Source of the DNA: Candidatus Nanopelagicales bacterium
Lineage (GTDB): Bacteria; Actinomycetota; Actinomycetes; S36-B12; CAIYMF01
Direction: 5' to 3'
Length of the DNA stretch: 48,749 bases
Assembly: GCA_025456065.1 (NCBI GenBank)
Contig: JALOLH010000003.1
Location: forward strand, 1-48,749
Part shown: positions 24,835-35,100 of the stretch, piece after piece
Layout: each line of letters starts with the position of its first letter
How positions within the stretch are numbered: position 1 is the first letter of the stretch
Position numbers and translations under genes: made by a program
Notes under the pieces: generated by a model
Database searches by the model: none
What the model was told of the DNA's origin: nothing
Seen by the model: only the letters and a program-made list of their open reading frames with translations

Positions 24835-26577
24835 GTGCCCACCGTCGCCGAGCTGGAGCGCCTCAAGGCGCTGGTCGACCAGCTGCTGCCCCTCACCCGG
24901 AAGCGCCGCGGCGAGCTGATCGAGGCCGAGGACTGGAACGCGGTCGTCGGTGCCCTCATCGAGGTGGGCCGTGCCGCGCTGGCCGACGAGGGTGACGCCA
25001 CGGTGCCGCTGCACGAGCACACCGACCAGGTCACGATCGGATGGCTGGACCCCCGGCTGCGGGGGACGCTCACCGGCGGCGGGCCGAGGGATCCCGCCGC
25101 CGAGGCGGACCTGCGCAAGGTGCGTCGCGACCTCACCGGCCTGCGGGAGCGGGTGGACCGGGCCGACACCGCGTTGGGCGAGGTGCGCGCCCGGGTCACC
25201 GACGTCGGCACGACGCTCGAGCTGCGACAGGCCGACCTCACCCGACTCGACCGCAAGGTCCTCGGCGCCGCGGACACGCGCACCGACATCGCCGACCTGC
25301 GCACCACGCTGCGCTCGCTGGAGACCGACGTGGCGCGCGCCGTCGACGTCGGGGCCCGGCTGGAGATCGACGGCCAGCCGCTGGACGCCGCCGCCCTCGT
25401 CGCCAGGGTCGCGGAGGTGGAGCGGCTGCGGGACCGGCTCACCCGGGCCGACGGCACCGTGCTCGACGCCGCGGAGTTCGACCGGCAGGTCGCCCAGCTC
25501 TCCTCGTCGCTGGTCGGGGCCGACACCCTGACCACGGCGCTGGCGGAGCTGCGCGCCGACATCCTCGCCCGCGGCGAGATCGACCGGGACGCGGTGCTCG
25601 ATGCCGCCCGTTCCGCCGGGCGCGAGGCCGCGGTGGCCCAGATGGACACCCTCGCGACCGGGCTGCGCGCTGAGCTCGCCGCCGGGATCCGGGGCATCGA
25701 GCCCGCGATCGCCACCGCCGTCGCCCGCGCCACCGACGACCTCGGCGACCAGGTGCTCGCCACCGCCCGCGCGGAGATCGCGACGGCGGTCCGCGACGGC
25801 GACGCCGCGCTGCGCGCGGAGCTGGAGGCGGCCCTCGCCAGCCGGATCCGGGCCACCACCGACCGGCTCAGCGCCGACCTCGAGGCGTTCGGCGAGCGCC
25901 TCGGCAGCATGGTGGGCAGCGAGCTGGAGGCGCGCATCCCGCGCATGCTCGCCCCGATGGAGGAGCGCCTCGGCAAGCTGGAGACCAGCATCCGGGTCAC
26001 CGACGGCCGCCTCGGCGAGCTCGACGCCGCGCGGCTCGTCGACCGCACCCGCACCGAGGAGGCCCTGCGGACCGAGGCGAGGTCGCGCACGGACCTGCGC
26101 GCCGAGGTGGTCCGGCGGATCGACGCGGTCGACGCCGCCGTCCCCACCCAGGTCACCACCGCGGTGGACGCAGCCCGGGCCATCCTGCGCACCGAGCTGA
26201 CGACCGCGGTGGACGCCGCCCGTCGCGACCTGGCCACCAGCCTGGCCGCGGTCGCGCGCCAGCAGGCTGCCACGGAGGTGCAGGTGCTCAGCACGAGCGT
26301 CCGCACCGACGTGCAGTCCGTGATCCGGCAGGAGATCGATGCCACGCTCGCCGGCGTGCGCGAGAGCCTCGCGGTCGAGGTCCGGGGCCTGCGCCAGCAG
26401 ATCGGCGGCCTGGTGGCGGCTGAGGTCACCCGCGTCACCGCGGACGTCCCCCGCCTGGTGCGCGACCAGTTCGAGGCGTTCAAGCCCGAGCTGACCCGCA
26501 TCGTCGACGGCCGGATCACCGAGATCGGCAAGCGCCCGATCGGCCGCGACGGCACCGTCCTCGGGCCGAGCGGGTGA
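24835..26577 (+). CDS. Fibre-like long coiled-coil protein B (EDWN/HEH motif)
   Basis: A 580-aa protein from a GTG 3 bp after the preceding stop. It starts with a helix (VAELERLKALVDQLLPL), then LIEAEDWNAVVGALIEVG and LHEHTDQVTIGWLDP, mirroring protein A. From about residue 95 to 560 it is almost entirely heptad-like helix rich in Arg, Asp, Ala and Leu (LRKVRRDLTGLRERVDRADT and many similar), so it should form an elongated trimeric coiled coil. It ends with a short tail PIGRDGTVLGPSG. It is a good candidate for the long host-contacting fibre stalk, but no recognisable receptor-binding tip is present. A tape-measure role is an alternative. Confidence 0.55.
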   Translation: MPTVAELERLKALVDQLLPLTRKRRGELIEAEDWNAVVGALIEVGRAALADEGDATVPLHEHTDQVTIGWLDPRLRGTLTGGGPRDPAAEADLRKVRRDLTGLRERVDRADTALGEVRARVTDVGTTLELRQADLTRLDRKVLGAADTRTDIADLRTTLRSLETDVARAVDVGARLEIDGQPLDAAALVARVAEVERLRDRLTRADGTVLDAAEFDRQVAQLSSSLVGADTLTTALAELRADILARGEIDRDAVLDAARSAGREAAVAQMDTLATGLRAELAAGIRGIEPAIATAVARATDDLGDQVLATARAEIATAVRDGDAALRAELEAALASRIRATTDRLSADLEAFGERLGSMVGSELEARIPRMLAPMEERLGKLETSIRVTDGRLGELDAARLVDRTRTEEALRTEARSRTDLRAEVVRRIDAVDAAVPTQVTTAVDAARAILRTELTTAVDAARRDLATSLAAVARQQAATEVQVLSTSVRTDVQSVIRQEIDATLAGVRESLAVEVRGLRQQIGGLVAAEVTRVTADVPRLVRDQFEAFKPELTRIVDGRITEIGKRPIGRDGTVLGPSG

Positions 26578-26581
26578 CCCC

Positions 26582-27475
26582 GTGCTGACCGAGTTCGAGA
26601 CGAGGCTGGCGGAGGTGCTGGGGTCGCGGGTGCCGCCGCCGTTCCGCGGCCGGGTCGCCCGCAGCGACGGCCCCGGCCCCAGCGGCGCCGGCCCGGTGAT
26701 CCGGGTGGGCGTCGCCGCCACCGAGCTGCTCGACCCGGACCTGGCCTCCACCCGCCCCGAGGTGGTGCCCGGCAGCGCGGACCCCCGCCGGGTGCTGCGG
26801 CTGGCCGCCACCGTGGTGCTGGACGTCACGCCGGGCCCGAACGGCGGCCGGCTCGAGGTGCTCCGCGGTCTCGACGCGGCCCTCTACGAGCTCGACAGCC
26901 CCGACCTGCGCTCCGGGGTGGCCCTGCGCACCGGCGGTGACCAGGGCTTCCTGCTCGACTCGCTCGCCCTCGGGCCCGGTGCCCCCGGGAGTGCCGACGC
27001 CCCGGCCCTCACGGTCCGTGCCGAGGGCTGGTTCTGGCCGGTCGGCGTCGCCGGGCGGTCGGGTCGCGCCATCGTCGCCGCCCTGGTCCGCGAGTTCCGG
27101 CTCCCGGTCGTCCTCACCGCCGCGGACGCCCTGGTGGCGGGCGGGGACCCGGTGGAGCTGCGCATCGCGCTCGGCGCCAGCGGGACGCTGCGCCTGCAGG
27201 ACGGGGCCGCGTCGTCCCTGCCGGTCGGTGCGCTCGCGCTGCGGCTGGTCGCCGCCGACGGTGGCGCGGGGGACGGCACGCTCACCGGGGACCGGCCCGG
27301 TCCGGACGGCCACGCGCTGGCCGACCTCGTCGCAGGGGAGGCCCGGGTCACCTGCACCCCGCCCGCCGAACCGGTGACCGAGACCCTCGTGGTCCATGCG
27401 CACGCCCGCGACGACGACGGCGGCGAGCGCGTCGGCATGGAGCTGGCACGCTTCGACCTGGCGGTGGCGCCGTGA
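26582..27475 (+). CDS. Unknown protein of the tail locus (tail terminator/cap candidate)
   Basis: A 297-aa protein from GTG 26582, 4 bp after the fibre gene. I do not recognise a family. The N-terminal 110 residues alternate helix and strand (EFETRLAEVLGSRVPPPF, RRVLRLAATVVLDVTPG, LEVLRGLDAALYELDS), loosely like tail terminator folds; the rest is beta-rich (AGWFWPVG-like EGWFWPVGVAG and VELRIALGASGTLRL). A terminator or cap that closes the tube end would otherwise be missing from this operon, which is the main reason to suggest it. The stop overlaps the next start (GTGA). Confidence 0.4.
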   Translation: MLTEFETRLAEVLGSRVPPPFRGRVARSDGPGPSGAGPVIRVGVAATELLDPDLASTRPEVVPGSADPRRVLRLAATVVLDVTPGPNGGRLEVLRGLDAALYELDSPDLRSGVALRTGGDQGFLLDSLALGPGAPGSADAPALTVRAEGWFWPVGVAGRSGRAIVAALVREFRLPVVLTAADALVAGGDPVELRIALGASGTLRLQDGAASSLPVGALALRLVAADGGAGDGTLTGDRPGPDGHALADLVAGEARVTCTPPAEPVTETLVVHAHARDDDGGERVGMELARFDLAVAP

Positions 27476-28941
27476 CCGCGCTCGCCCCGACCGGGGAGAT
27501 GCTCACGGGGATCGCCACCGTCAGCCACCTCCCGCTGCTCCCGGTGCAGCTGGGGCCCGCCGACCACGTCATCCCGGTCGCCTGGCGGCCCGTGGCCGGC
27601 GCCACCGGGGTGCGCGTCACCGAGGCGACGATCACCGTGGTCCCGGTCACGGCCGGCCCCGGCCGGGACCTCGGCGTCGGTGCGGCCGCCCGGGTCGAGC
27701 AGTCGGCCATCGACGTCACCAGCCCCGAGCCGGGCGCCCCCACCCGTGCCCTGGTCATCCCGGACCTGGCCCGGCACGAGGGCGACACCGCGGTCCCGGT
27801 CACCGACCTCGACGGCTCGGACGGCCACCGGCTCGTGGTGCGGCCGGTGGTCGGCGGCCAGGCGCAGGCGCCCGTGGTGGCGGTGCCCGCGCTGCCCCGG
27901 GCCGGCATGCGCCCGGCCCTGCTCACCGGCGGATCGCTGAGCGGCAGCCGTCTCACGCTGCCGGACCTGCCGGGGGGCCGCTTCGAGGTCACCCTCTGCA
28001 CCGGCGGCGCCCCGGAGGACTTCGCGCCCGTGCTGGTCTCCTGCGGGGACGTGCGCGTCCTCGCCGCCCCCGGCCCGGTGGGGCTGCACGTGCTCGGACC
28101 GGACGGGGCCGAGGTGTACGCCCTCACCGGTCCCCTCGTCGGGACGACCACGGTCGACGTGCGGGCCGCCCTCGAGCGGCACCTCGCGGCCCACGCCGAG
28201 CACCCCACCGCCGACATCGTGCTCCGGGTCGACGGGCAGGGCAGCGCCGGCGTGGCCCTGGCCGTCACCGGGGTCATCGAACGACGGGTGCCCGGCCGGC
28301 CCCGGGTCACCCTCGAGGGCGAGGCCGTGGACCTCGACGTCCCGCCGCCCGCCCCCGGCCGCACGCCCGCCCGCAGCCTCGCGACCATCACCGTCACCCA
28401 CGCCGGCCTCGCCCTCCACCCGCTCTCCGACGCCGTCCCCACGGCCACCGGGGCACTCGCCGGCCCGGTGGTGCGCGACAGCGCCGTCGTCCGGGAGCTG
28501 CCACCGGAGGCGCTGGCCGGGCTGGCGCTGCGGCGCGTCGCGGTCGTGGGCCGCGCCCTCACCGCCTGCGACCTCACCCTCGAGGTGCTCGGCCGCACGG
28601 CGACCCGGCAGGACCTGCCCGCCGCCGCCGGCCCCGCCCGCCCCCAGGTGGTGTGGTTCGACCTCGGCGCGGACGTCACCGTGGACCGGCCGGTGCGGGT
28701 CGGCCTGACCGCCACCCGAGGGGCGTTCGGCTGGGTCGCCGCGCCGGACCCGCTGGTGCGCCTCGCGGTGGCCACCGCCCCCGCCGGGCGGACCGTGCAG
28801 GTGGGGGACGTCGCCGTGGCCCTCACCGGCCCCGAGACGACGGTGGCGGCGACCCTGCGCGGGGCGCCCCCGTGGCGCGTGGCCACCGACCAGTTCTGCG
28901 ACGTCGCCCTCGCCGACACCGTCCTGGAGTTCGCGCCATGA
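27472..28941 (+). CDS. Unknown beta-rich protein of the tail locus
   Basis: A 489-aa protein from the GTG of a GTGA overlap. No family recognised. It is rich in Val, Thr, Pro and Ala with many predicted strands (GVRVTEATITVVPVTAG, LVVRPVVGGQAQAPVVAVPA, RPRVTLEGEAVDLDVPPP), suggesting several beta-sandwich domains. It has no signal peptide or membrane segment, so it would act in the cytosol or as part of the particle. Its place between the terminator candidate and the large helical protein, with overlaps on both sides, argues that it is a particle component or a loading factor for the last two gene products. Confidence 0.45.
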   Translation: MTALAPTGEMLTGIATVSHLPLLPVQLGPADHVIPVAWRPVAGATGVRVTEATITVVPVTAGPGRDLGVGAAARVEQSAIDVTSPEPGAPTRALVIPDLARHEGDTAVPVTDLDGSDGHRLVVRPVVGGQAQAPVVAVPALPRAGMRPALLTGGSLSGSRLTLPDLPGGRFEVTLCTGGAPEDFAPVLVSCGDVRVLAAPGPVGLHVLGPDGAEVYALTGPLVGTTTVDVRAALERHLAAHAEHPTADIVLRVDGQGSAGVALAVTGVIERRVPGRPRVTLEGEAVDLDVPPPAPGRTPARSLATITVTHAGLALHPLSDAVPTATGALAGPVVRDSAVVRELPPEALAGLALRRVAVVGRALTACDLTLEVLGRTATRQDLPAAAGPARPQVVWFDLGADVTVDRPVRVGLTATRGAFGWVAAPDPLVRLAVATAPAGRTVQVGDVAVALTGPETTVAATLRGAPPWRVATDQFCDVALADTVLEFAP

Positions 28942-31900
28942 GCCTGCTCGACGACCTCACGTCCCTCGACCTGTCGCTCGCCGTCGAGGGCCAGGTGGAC
29001 CTGCGCGACGTCCTCGACGCACCGGCCCTGCGCGACCTGCTCGAGGGCGGCGCCGCCACCAGCGTCCTGGGCGACCTGGGCACCGTGCTCGCCGCCGCCC
29101 GCGCCGGGTTCGACGACCCCGCCGCACTGGTCGCCCCGATCGCCGAGCAGCTCACCGGGGTGCTCGACGCCGTCGGCCTCGACGACCTCCCGCTCGCCGA
29201 GTACGTCGAGGCCGTCACCGCCGGGGCCCGTGTGGTGGCCGGGCTGGTGGAGGGCCTGGCCGGCGACCCGCGGGCGCTGGCCGCCGGCGGCACCAGCCTC
29301 GGCGACCTGTTGGACGGTGCGGGCGGGCCGTTCGCCGACCATGCCCGCGCCGTCAGCTCCGGCATGAGCCAGTTCCGCGCGCTCGTGGAGACCGTCGAGG
29401 GCGGCCTGCCGGAGGACCCCGTCGAGCTGCTCGGGCCCGCGCTGCAGATCCTGCTGCCGTTCCCCACCGCCGGGATCGACGCCGTGCGGGCGTGGGCGGG
29501 CGCCGTCACCGTCCGCCTCGACGCCATCACGGTCGACCCGCGGCTCACCGAGGGGCTGGTCCGGGCGCTGGACGAGGTCCGGCTGGCCGCGGAGGCGGGG
29601 GACGTGGCTCGCGTCCGCGCCGCGCTGCTGGTCGTGGCCCAGGTGCGGGCCAGCACGGTCGGCCAGCTCGCCGACGCCCTGCGCCGGGCCGCCGCCGCCC
29701 TCGCCGGCCTCGGCGTCGAGCAGGGCCTGGACAGCGTGCGGGAGCTGCGCGGCCTGCTCGCCGGGGCCGACGACACCGCCCTCGACCTGCTCGCCGGATG
29801 GCGGGCCACCCTCGCGGAGTTCCGCGGCACGGTGGAGGACATCGACCCGGCCGTGGCCGTGGCCAGGTTCGGCGAGCTGCTCGACCTGGCCGAGGCGCGG
29901 GCCACCGAGGTGCTCCTCGGGGCGGTCGACGAGGCGGTCGCCGCCGTGACCCGGGCGCTGCGCGACCTGCTGCGCGAGCTCCCGCTCCGGCCGCTGCGCC
30001 AGCAGCTGGGCGACGCGATCGCCGCCGTCGCCGCCGCCATCGACGACGCGGACCTCGACGCGCCCGTCGCCGCCATCCGCGACCAGCTCGCCCAGCTGTC
30101 CGGCGTGCTGGTCGAGGCCGACCCGGCCGCGCTGGTGCAGGCTGCCGTCGGCGAGCTCGAGGACGTGCTGCGCACCGCCATCGACGCCATCGAGCAGGCG
30201 CTGGGCAAGGTCACCGACGGCATCGACGCCGTCGCCGGCCAGGCCGAGCAGGTGCTCGGCCGGGCGGTCGCCGGGCTGCAGGAGTTCCGCGGTGTCGTGG
30301 ACCGGATCACGGCCGCCATCGAGGACGCCGGGATCCTGCAGGCCGCCGAGGAGATCGCCGCGGCGCTGCAGGACCTGCGGGCCCAGGTCACCGAGCTCCT
30401 CCAGGACGCGCCGCTGCCCGAGCCGCTGCGCGCCTCCGTCGAGCAGCTCGTCGCGCTGGTGGAGTCCATCGACGTGGAGGAGGCCGTCGGGCGGCCGCTG
30501 CGGGAGGTCGCGGCCCGCCTCGCGATCCCCGACGACGTCGCCACGACCGTCGGCGACGGGCTGCGGGCCGTGGCCGACGCCGTGCACGCGCTGGTCCCCA
30601 CCCAGGTGATCGCCGACCTCGAGGCCGCCATGGCGGGCTTCCTCGACGAGGTCGAGCACCTCGACCTCACCCAGCTCACCGCCGGGATCACCGACGTGGT
30701 GGACGACGCCGCCGCCGTGTTCGAGGGCATCGACCTGGTCGCGCTCGTGGAACCGGCCGGGGCGGTGCACGACCAGGTGCTCGCCGCCGTCGACCGCCTG
30801 CACCCGCGCACCCTGCTCGCCCCGGTGATCCGGGCCCACGCCGAGCTGCTCGGTGCCCTGCCCCTGCCCGATCCCGAGACGATGACGACCCGCGCCGCCG
30901 GCGTCGTGGGCTCGGCTGGCGAGTCGGTGGCCCGCGCCGCCGCGGAGCCGCTGCGCCAGGCCGTCGACCCGCGGGCCACCACGCCCCCCGCCGGGGCCAC
31001 CGCCGCGCCGCCCCGCGAGGAACCACCCGCCGACCTGCGGCCCGGCGACGTCGTGCGCCTCATCGGGTTCCTCCCCAACAAGCTGCGCGAGGCCCTGGCC
31101 GCGCTGGACGCCGGCGCCGCCGGCGCGGTGCTCGACCACGTCGACGCGCTGCTGCACGGCACCGCCACCACGCTTCGGGCGGTCCGCGACCGCCTCGCCG
31201 CCATCGACGCCGCGGTGGCCGCGGCCCTGGACGCCGCCCTCGCCCCGGTCACCGCCGCGCAGGTGGACGCCCAGCTCGCCCTCGAGGGCTCGGCGGTGCT
31301 GTCCGCCGAGGGCTTCGACGCCACGGCGTCGTTCGCGCTGCTCGTCGACGCCGGGCCCGCCGGGCTGCAGCTCGCCGTGGACGGCGAGACCCGCCTGGTC
31401 GGCGAGCGGGCCGCTCGTGCCCGCGGCGCCCTCGTCGGCGCCGCCGCGGCGGACCTCGACGCCGCGGCCGACCTGCTCGACGCCCTGCTGCCCGGTGACG
31501 TCACGCGGGACCTCGACGCCCTCCTGGCCGCCCTCGACCCGGAGCCGATCGCCGCCGAGCTGGACCTCCTGCTGGCCGCCGTCGTCGACCTCATGCCCGG
31601 GTTCCTCGACGCCGCGGAGGCCGAGCTGCGCGACCTCGAGGCCCGCATCCGCCGGCTCATCGACCTGTTCAACCCCGGCGCGCTCGCCCTGCGCTTCCTG
31701 GCCGTGCTCGACGTGGTGCGCGAGGAGATGGCCGTCCTGGACCCCGGCCGCCTCGCCGACGAGCTGGGCGAGGTCCACGCCCAGATCCGCGCCGCCGTCC
31801 AGGCGTGGGACCCGCGGGCCCTGGCCGCCGACCTCGACGGGCTGCTCGCGGACGTCGCCGCCGCCCTGGCCGGGCTCGACCCCGCCGGCCTGGTGCCCGA

Positions 31901-32186
31901 CCTCTCCGGCATCACCGCCCAGGCCGCGCGCATCGGCGACATCCTCCCGGTCAACGCCCTCGCCGGGGTGGGGGGTCAGCTGGAGGCGGTGGGCGCCGAG
32001 CTGCGGGCGCTCGACCTCGACGAGATGATCGCCGCCGTCAACGCGCTCGGCCCCGAGGTGGCCGACGCCATCGCCCTGCTGGTGGAGGCGGTGCAGGACG
32101 AGCTCATCGCCCTGCTCGAGTCCATCCGCTACGCCACGGGCAGCGCCTCGGTCTCCGTCTCGGCGTCGACGGGAGGGTCGACATGA
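28938..32186 (+). CDS. Large helical protein, tape-measure candidate
   Basis: A 1082-aa protein from the ATG of an ATGA overlap. It is dominated by Ala, Leu, Asp, Val and Arg and predicted almost all-helical, with repeated units such as ELLDLAEARATEVLLGAVDE and VAAIRDQLAQLSGVLVEAD. A less regular Pro-rich linker (about residues 670-700) divides it. It contains no clear transmembrane helix. Length and helical content suit a tape measure, which fixes tube length and is threaded through the tube, but the gene sits near the operon end and not before the baseplate; Afp14 also lies late, so this is not decisive. A scaffold for the following RHS-like protein is another option. Confidence 0.5.
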   Translation: MSLLDDLTSLDLSLAVEGQVDLRDVLDAPALRDLLEGGAATSVLGDLGTVLAAARAGFDDPAALVAPIAEQLTGVLDAVGLDDLPLAEYVEAVTAGARVVAGLVEGLAGDPRALAAGGTSLGDLLDGAGGPFADHARAVSSGMSQFRALVETVEGGLPEDPVELLGPALQILLPFPTAGIDAVRAWAGAVTVRLDAITVDPRLTEGLVRALDEVRLAAEAGDVARVRAALLVVAQVRASTVGQLADALRRAAAALAGLGVEQGLDSVRELRGLLAGADDTALDLLAGWRATLAEFRGTVEDIDPAVAVARFGELLDLAEARATEVLLGAVDEAVAAVTRALRDLLRELPLRPLRQQLGDAIAAVAAAIDDADLDAPVAAIRDQLAQLSGVLVEADPAALVQAAVGELEDVLRTAIDAIEQALGKVTDGIDAVAGQAEQVLGRAVAGLQEFRGVVDRITAAIEDAGILQAAEEIAAALQDLRAQVTELLQDAPLPEPLRASVEQLVALVESIDVEEAVGRPLREVAARLAIPDDVATTVGDGLRAVADAVHALVPTQVIADLEAAMAGFLDEVEHLDLTQLTAGITDVVDDAAAVFEGIDLVALVEPAGAVHDQVLAAVDRLHPRTLLAPVIRAHAELLGALPLPDPETMTTRAAGVVGSAGESVARAAAEPLRQAVDPRATTPPAGATAAPPREEPPADLRPGDVVRLIGFLPNKLREALAALDAGAAGAVLDHVDALLHGTATTLRAVRDRLAAIDAAVAAALDAALAPVTAAQVDAQLALEGSAVLSAEGFDATASFALLVDAGPAGLQLAVDGETRLVGERAARARGALVGAAAADLDAAADLLDALLPGDVTRDLDALLAALDPEPIAAELDLLLAAVVDLMPGFLDAAEAELRDLEARIRRLIDLFNPGALALRFLAVLDVVREEMAVLDPGRLADELGEVHAQIRAAVQAWDPRALAADLDGLLADVAAALAGLDPAGLVPDLSGITAQAARIGDILPVNALAGVGGQLEAVGAELRALDLDEMIAAVNALGPEVADAIALLVEAVQDELIALLESIRYATGSASVSVSASTGGST

Positions 32187-35100
32187 GCACCGCCACGCTG
32201 GGCGCGGTCACCACGACCCGCCTCGTCCTGCCCAGGGGTGCGGGCACCCTGGAGTTCCACCGCGACCGGGCCACCGGCGCCCTGCTCGGCATCGAGGGAG
32301 GGGGCACCACCTACCTGCGGGTGGAACCGGACGGCACGCGCACGTGGCCGGGCGTGTGCCGGGTCCGCGAGGAGCGCACCCCGGACGGCACGGCCCGCCA
32401 CGTCGAGACCGCGGCGGCCAGCTGGACCGAGCACTACCGCTGGCAGGCGGACCGGCTGGTCGAGGTCGACGGGGTCGAGGTGCGCCGCGATGCCGACGGG
32501 CGGGTGATCGCCTGCCTCCCCGGCGGCGCCGACCCCGCCCCCGCCTCCCACCGCTGGCTCTACGCCCACCACGGCCCCGGCCCCATCCACATCACCACCC
32601 CGGCCGGCGCACGCCAGATCGCCACGACGCCCGACGGCGTCGTGCGCTCCTGGCGCGAGGGCGGCCGGACCCACCGCTGCGCCTGGGCGGGCAGCGGCGC
32701 CCGGCTCCCCCTGCCCCGGCCCACCGCCGACCACGTCGACGAGGCCGGCCGGCACTGGGCCACCCTCGACGCCCGCGGCCATGTCCGCCACCTCTACCTC
32801 TGGGACGGCACCCGCTGCCTGGCCCGGGTCGACGGCCCTGTCGGGGCCCCCCTCGCCGCGGTGTTCTCGCTCGACCCGTCCGCCACCCCGGTCCGCATCG
32901 TCACCCCGCAGGGCGTCACCCGGGTCCCCCGCGACGCCTACGGCGAGGGCCTGCTCGCCCACCCCGGCGTCCCCGGCCTGTTCGGCGGGCACGTCCGCGA
33001 CGGCGTCGTCCACCTGCCGCTGCGGCGCCTGGACCCCCGCACCGGCACCTGGTGCGAGCCGGACCCCCTGGACGGCGGCGACGGGGACCCCCGCCGCGCC
33101 GGTGGCTTCCCCGGCGAGCTGCCCGTCGAGCCCGACCCGCGGTCCCGCTACGAGGTGTGCCGCGGCGACCCCATCGGCCGGGCCGACCCCACGGGTGGGG
33201 TGTCCGCCGGCCTGGTCATCTCGACGCTGACCTGGTCCTTCCAGAACAACATCCTCACGTTCTTCGGGATCGACTGGTGGTTCAACCTGTTCGCGTCCCT
33301 GGTCTCCTGGTCGCCCTTCTTCGGGTCCGACGGCCTGGCCGCCTCGTCCCACCGCGGCGGCTTCGGCGTGCGCCGCGACGGGGTCATCAACCGGATCACC
33401 GGCGGCCGGGCCTTCACCACCCAGCACATCGTGTGGGCGCCCGACGAGGAGTTCGCCGAGCTCCAGCGCGGCGAGGTCATCGACGCCGGCACCTTCGCCC
33501 CCACCCACTACGGCGCCATCCTCGCCGCCGCGCCGGCCGGCCGGCCCCGCACCCTGCTGGCGTCCATGTCGCTGGCGGGCCGGGACTGGGTGCGCCCCGG
33601 CAGCCTGCCCGCCTGGACGCGCCACGGCGGCGTGGGCGCACCGGTGGCCCCCGGCACGCTGACGCCCTGGTTCCCGAGCGGCGGCCTGCACCTGGACACC
33701 GCCCTGGACACCCGCCACGACGTCGCGTGCACGGTCACCGAGCTGGTGCCCGGCGCGAGCGCCGTCGGGACGCTGGAGCCGCGCACCTTCCTCACCGCCC
33801 GCGCCGCCACCGGGCTCGGCGCCGGGGACCGGGTGGTGGTCGACGACGGGACCACCCTCGCCCTCGCCGGCGTGGTGGGGACGGTCCCCGTGGCCGGCGC
33901 GGAGCGGGTGCAGCTGGACGGGGACCTGCCCGCCCTCGGCACCAGCGGGTTGACCCTGACGCAGGTGACCGCCGCACCGGCGAGCTCGGAGCAGCGCCCG
34001 GCCGGCGCGCCCGCCGACTCCCTCGACGCCCGGGGCACCACCGCCACCTACGCCGCCAACGACCTGCTGCGGCTCACCGACGGCGGTGGCGTCGTCACCG
34101 TGGCGCGGGTCAGCGGGCTGCAGGCCGCCGTCCCGCTGGAGCGCCCGCTTCCCGTCGACGTGCCCGCACCCGTCGAGGTGGCCCTCGGCGTGGCCGGTGC
34201 CGGGACCCCGGTCACGCTCGCCGGCGCGAACCTCGACTTCGGGACCGCCACCCGACCCGCGGTCGGCACCGTCGGGGCGGTCACCGGCGGCGGCGCGACC
34301 ACCGGGGTGCGCATCGTCGGGCACGACGGCGCCTCCGCGGCCGTCCTCGACGCACCCCTGCCCGCGGCGATCGCCGGCGCGGCCACCATCGCCTTCCACC
34401 CGGTCTCCGCCGGACCGGTCCTCGGCCGGGCCGCTGGCCCCTTCGGTGCCGACGCCCGCCTCACCTACGTGCCCGAGGTGGCCGGCGCGGCCCCCGACGG
34501 CGCGGCCGGCACGGTGCTGCTGCGCTGCAGCGGCGGCGGCCAGACCCACGTCCGGGTGGTGCCCGGCGCGCCCGCGCACGACGTCGTGGTGCTGGACCGC
34601 GCCCTCGGCGGGGCCTCGCCCTGGACGGTGGAGCGGTTCCCGCTCGCGCCCGGCGCCCGGCCCGTCACCGAGCTGACCCGCGCCGACGTCGTCGGGCTGG
34701 TGGTGCCGGACCCGGCGCCGTTCGCCGCCGCCCCGGCCGTGTTCCTCACCCGTGTCACCGGCGACCCACCCACCGCTGCCACGACCCTCCTGGCCGGCGT
34801 GGACGTCGCCGCCGGCGTGGTGCGCACCACGCGGCCCACCCCGACGCCGTCGCCCGACCTCGAGCCGGGCCGGCCCGTGCTCGTCGGTGGTCGGGTCGCG
34901 AGCGTGCGCACCATCCGGGTCACCGTCACCCTCGACCGCCCCTACGACCTGACCGGCAGCGGCCTGCGCGCCGTCGGCCTCACCGGCACCGGCTGGGTGT
35001 ACGCCTGCGACGTCCTCGCGCCCGCCGAGGTGCTGGCCAGGCCCCGGACCCGCATTGGTGGCGCCGACGTCGACGTGCCCTTCCCGCGCTTCCGGGTCGG

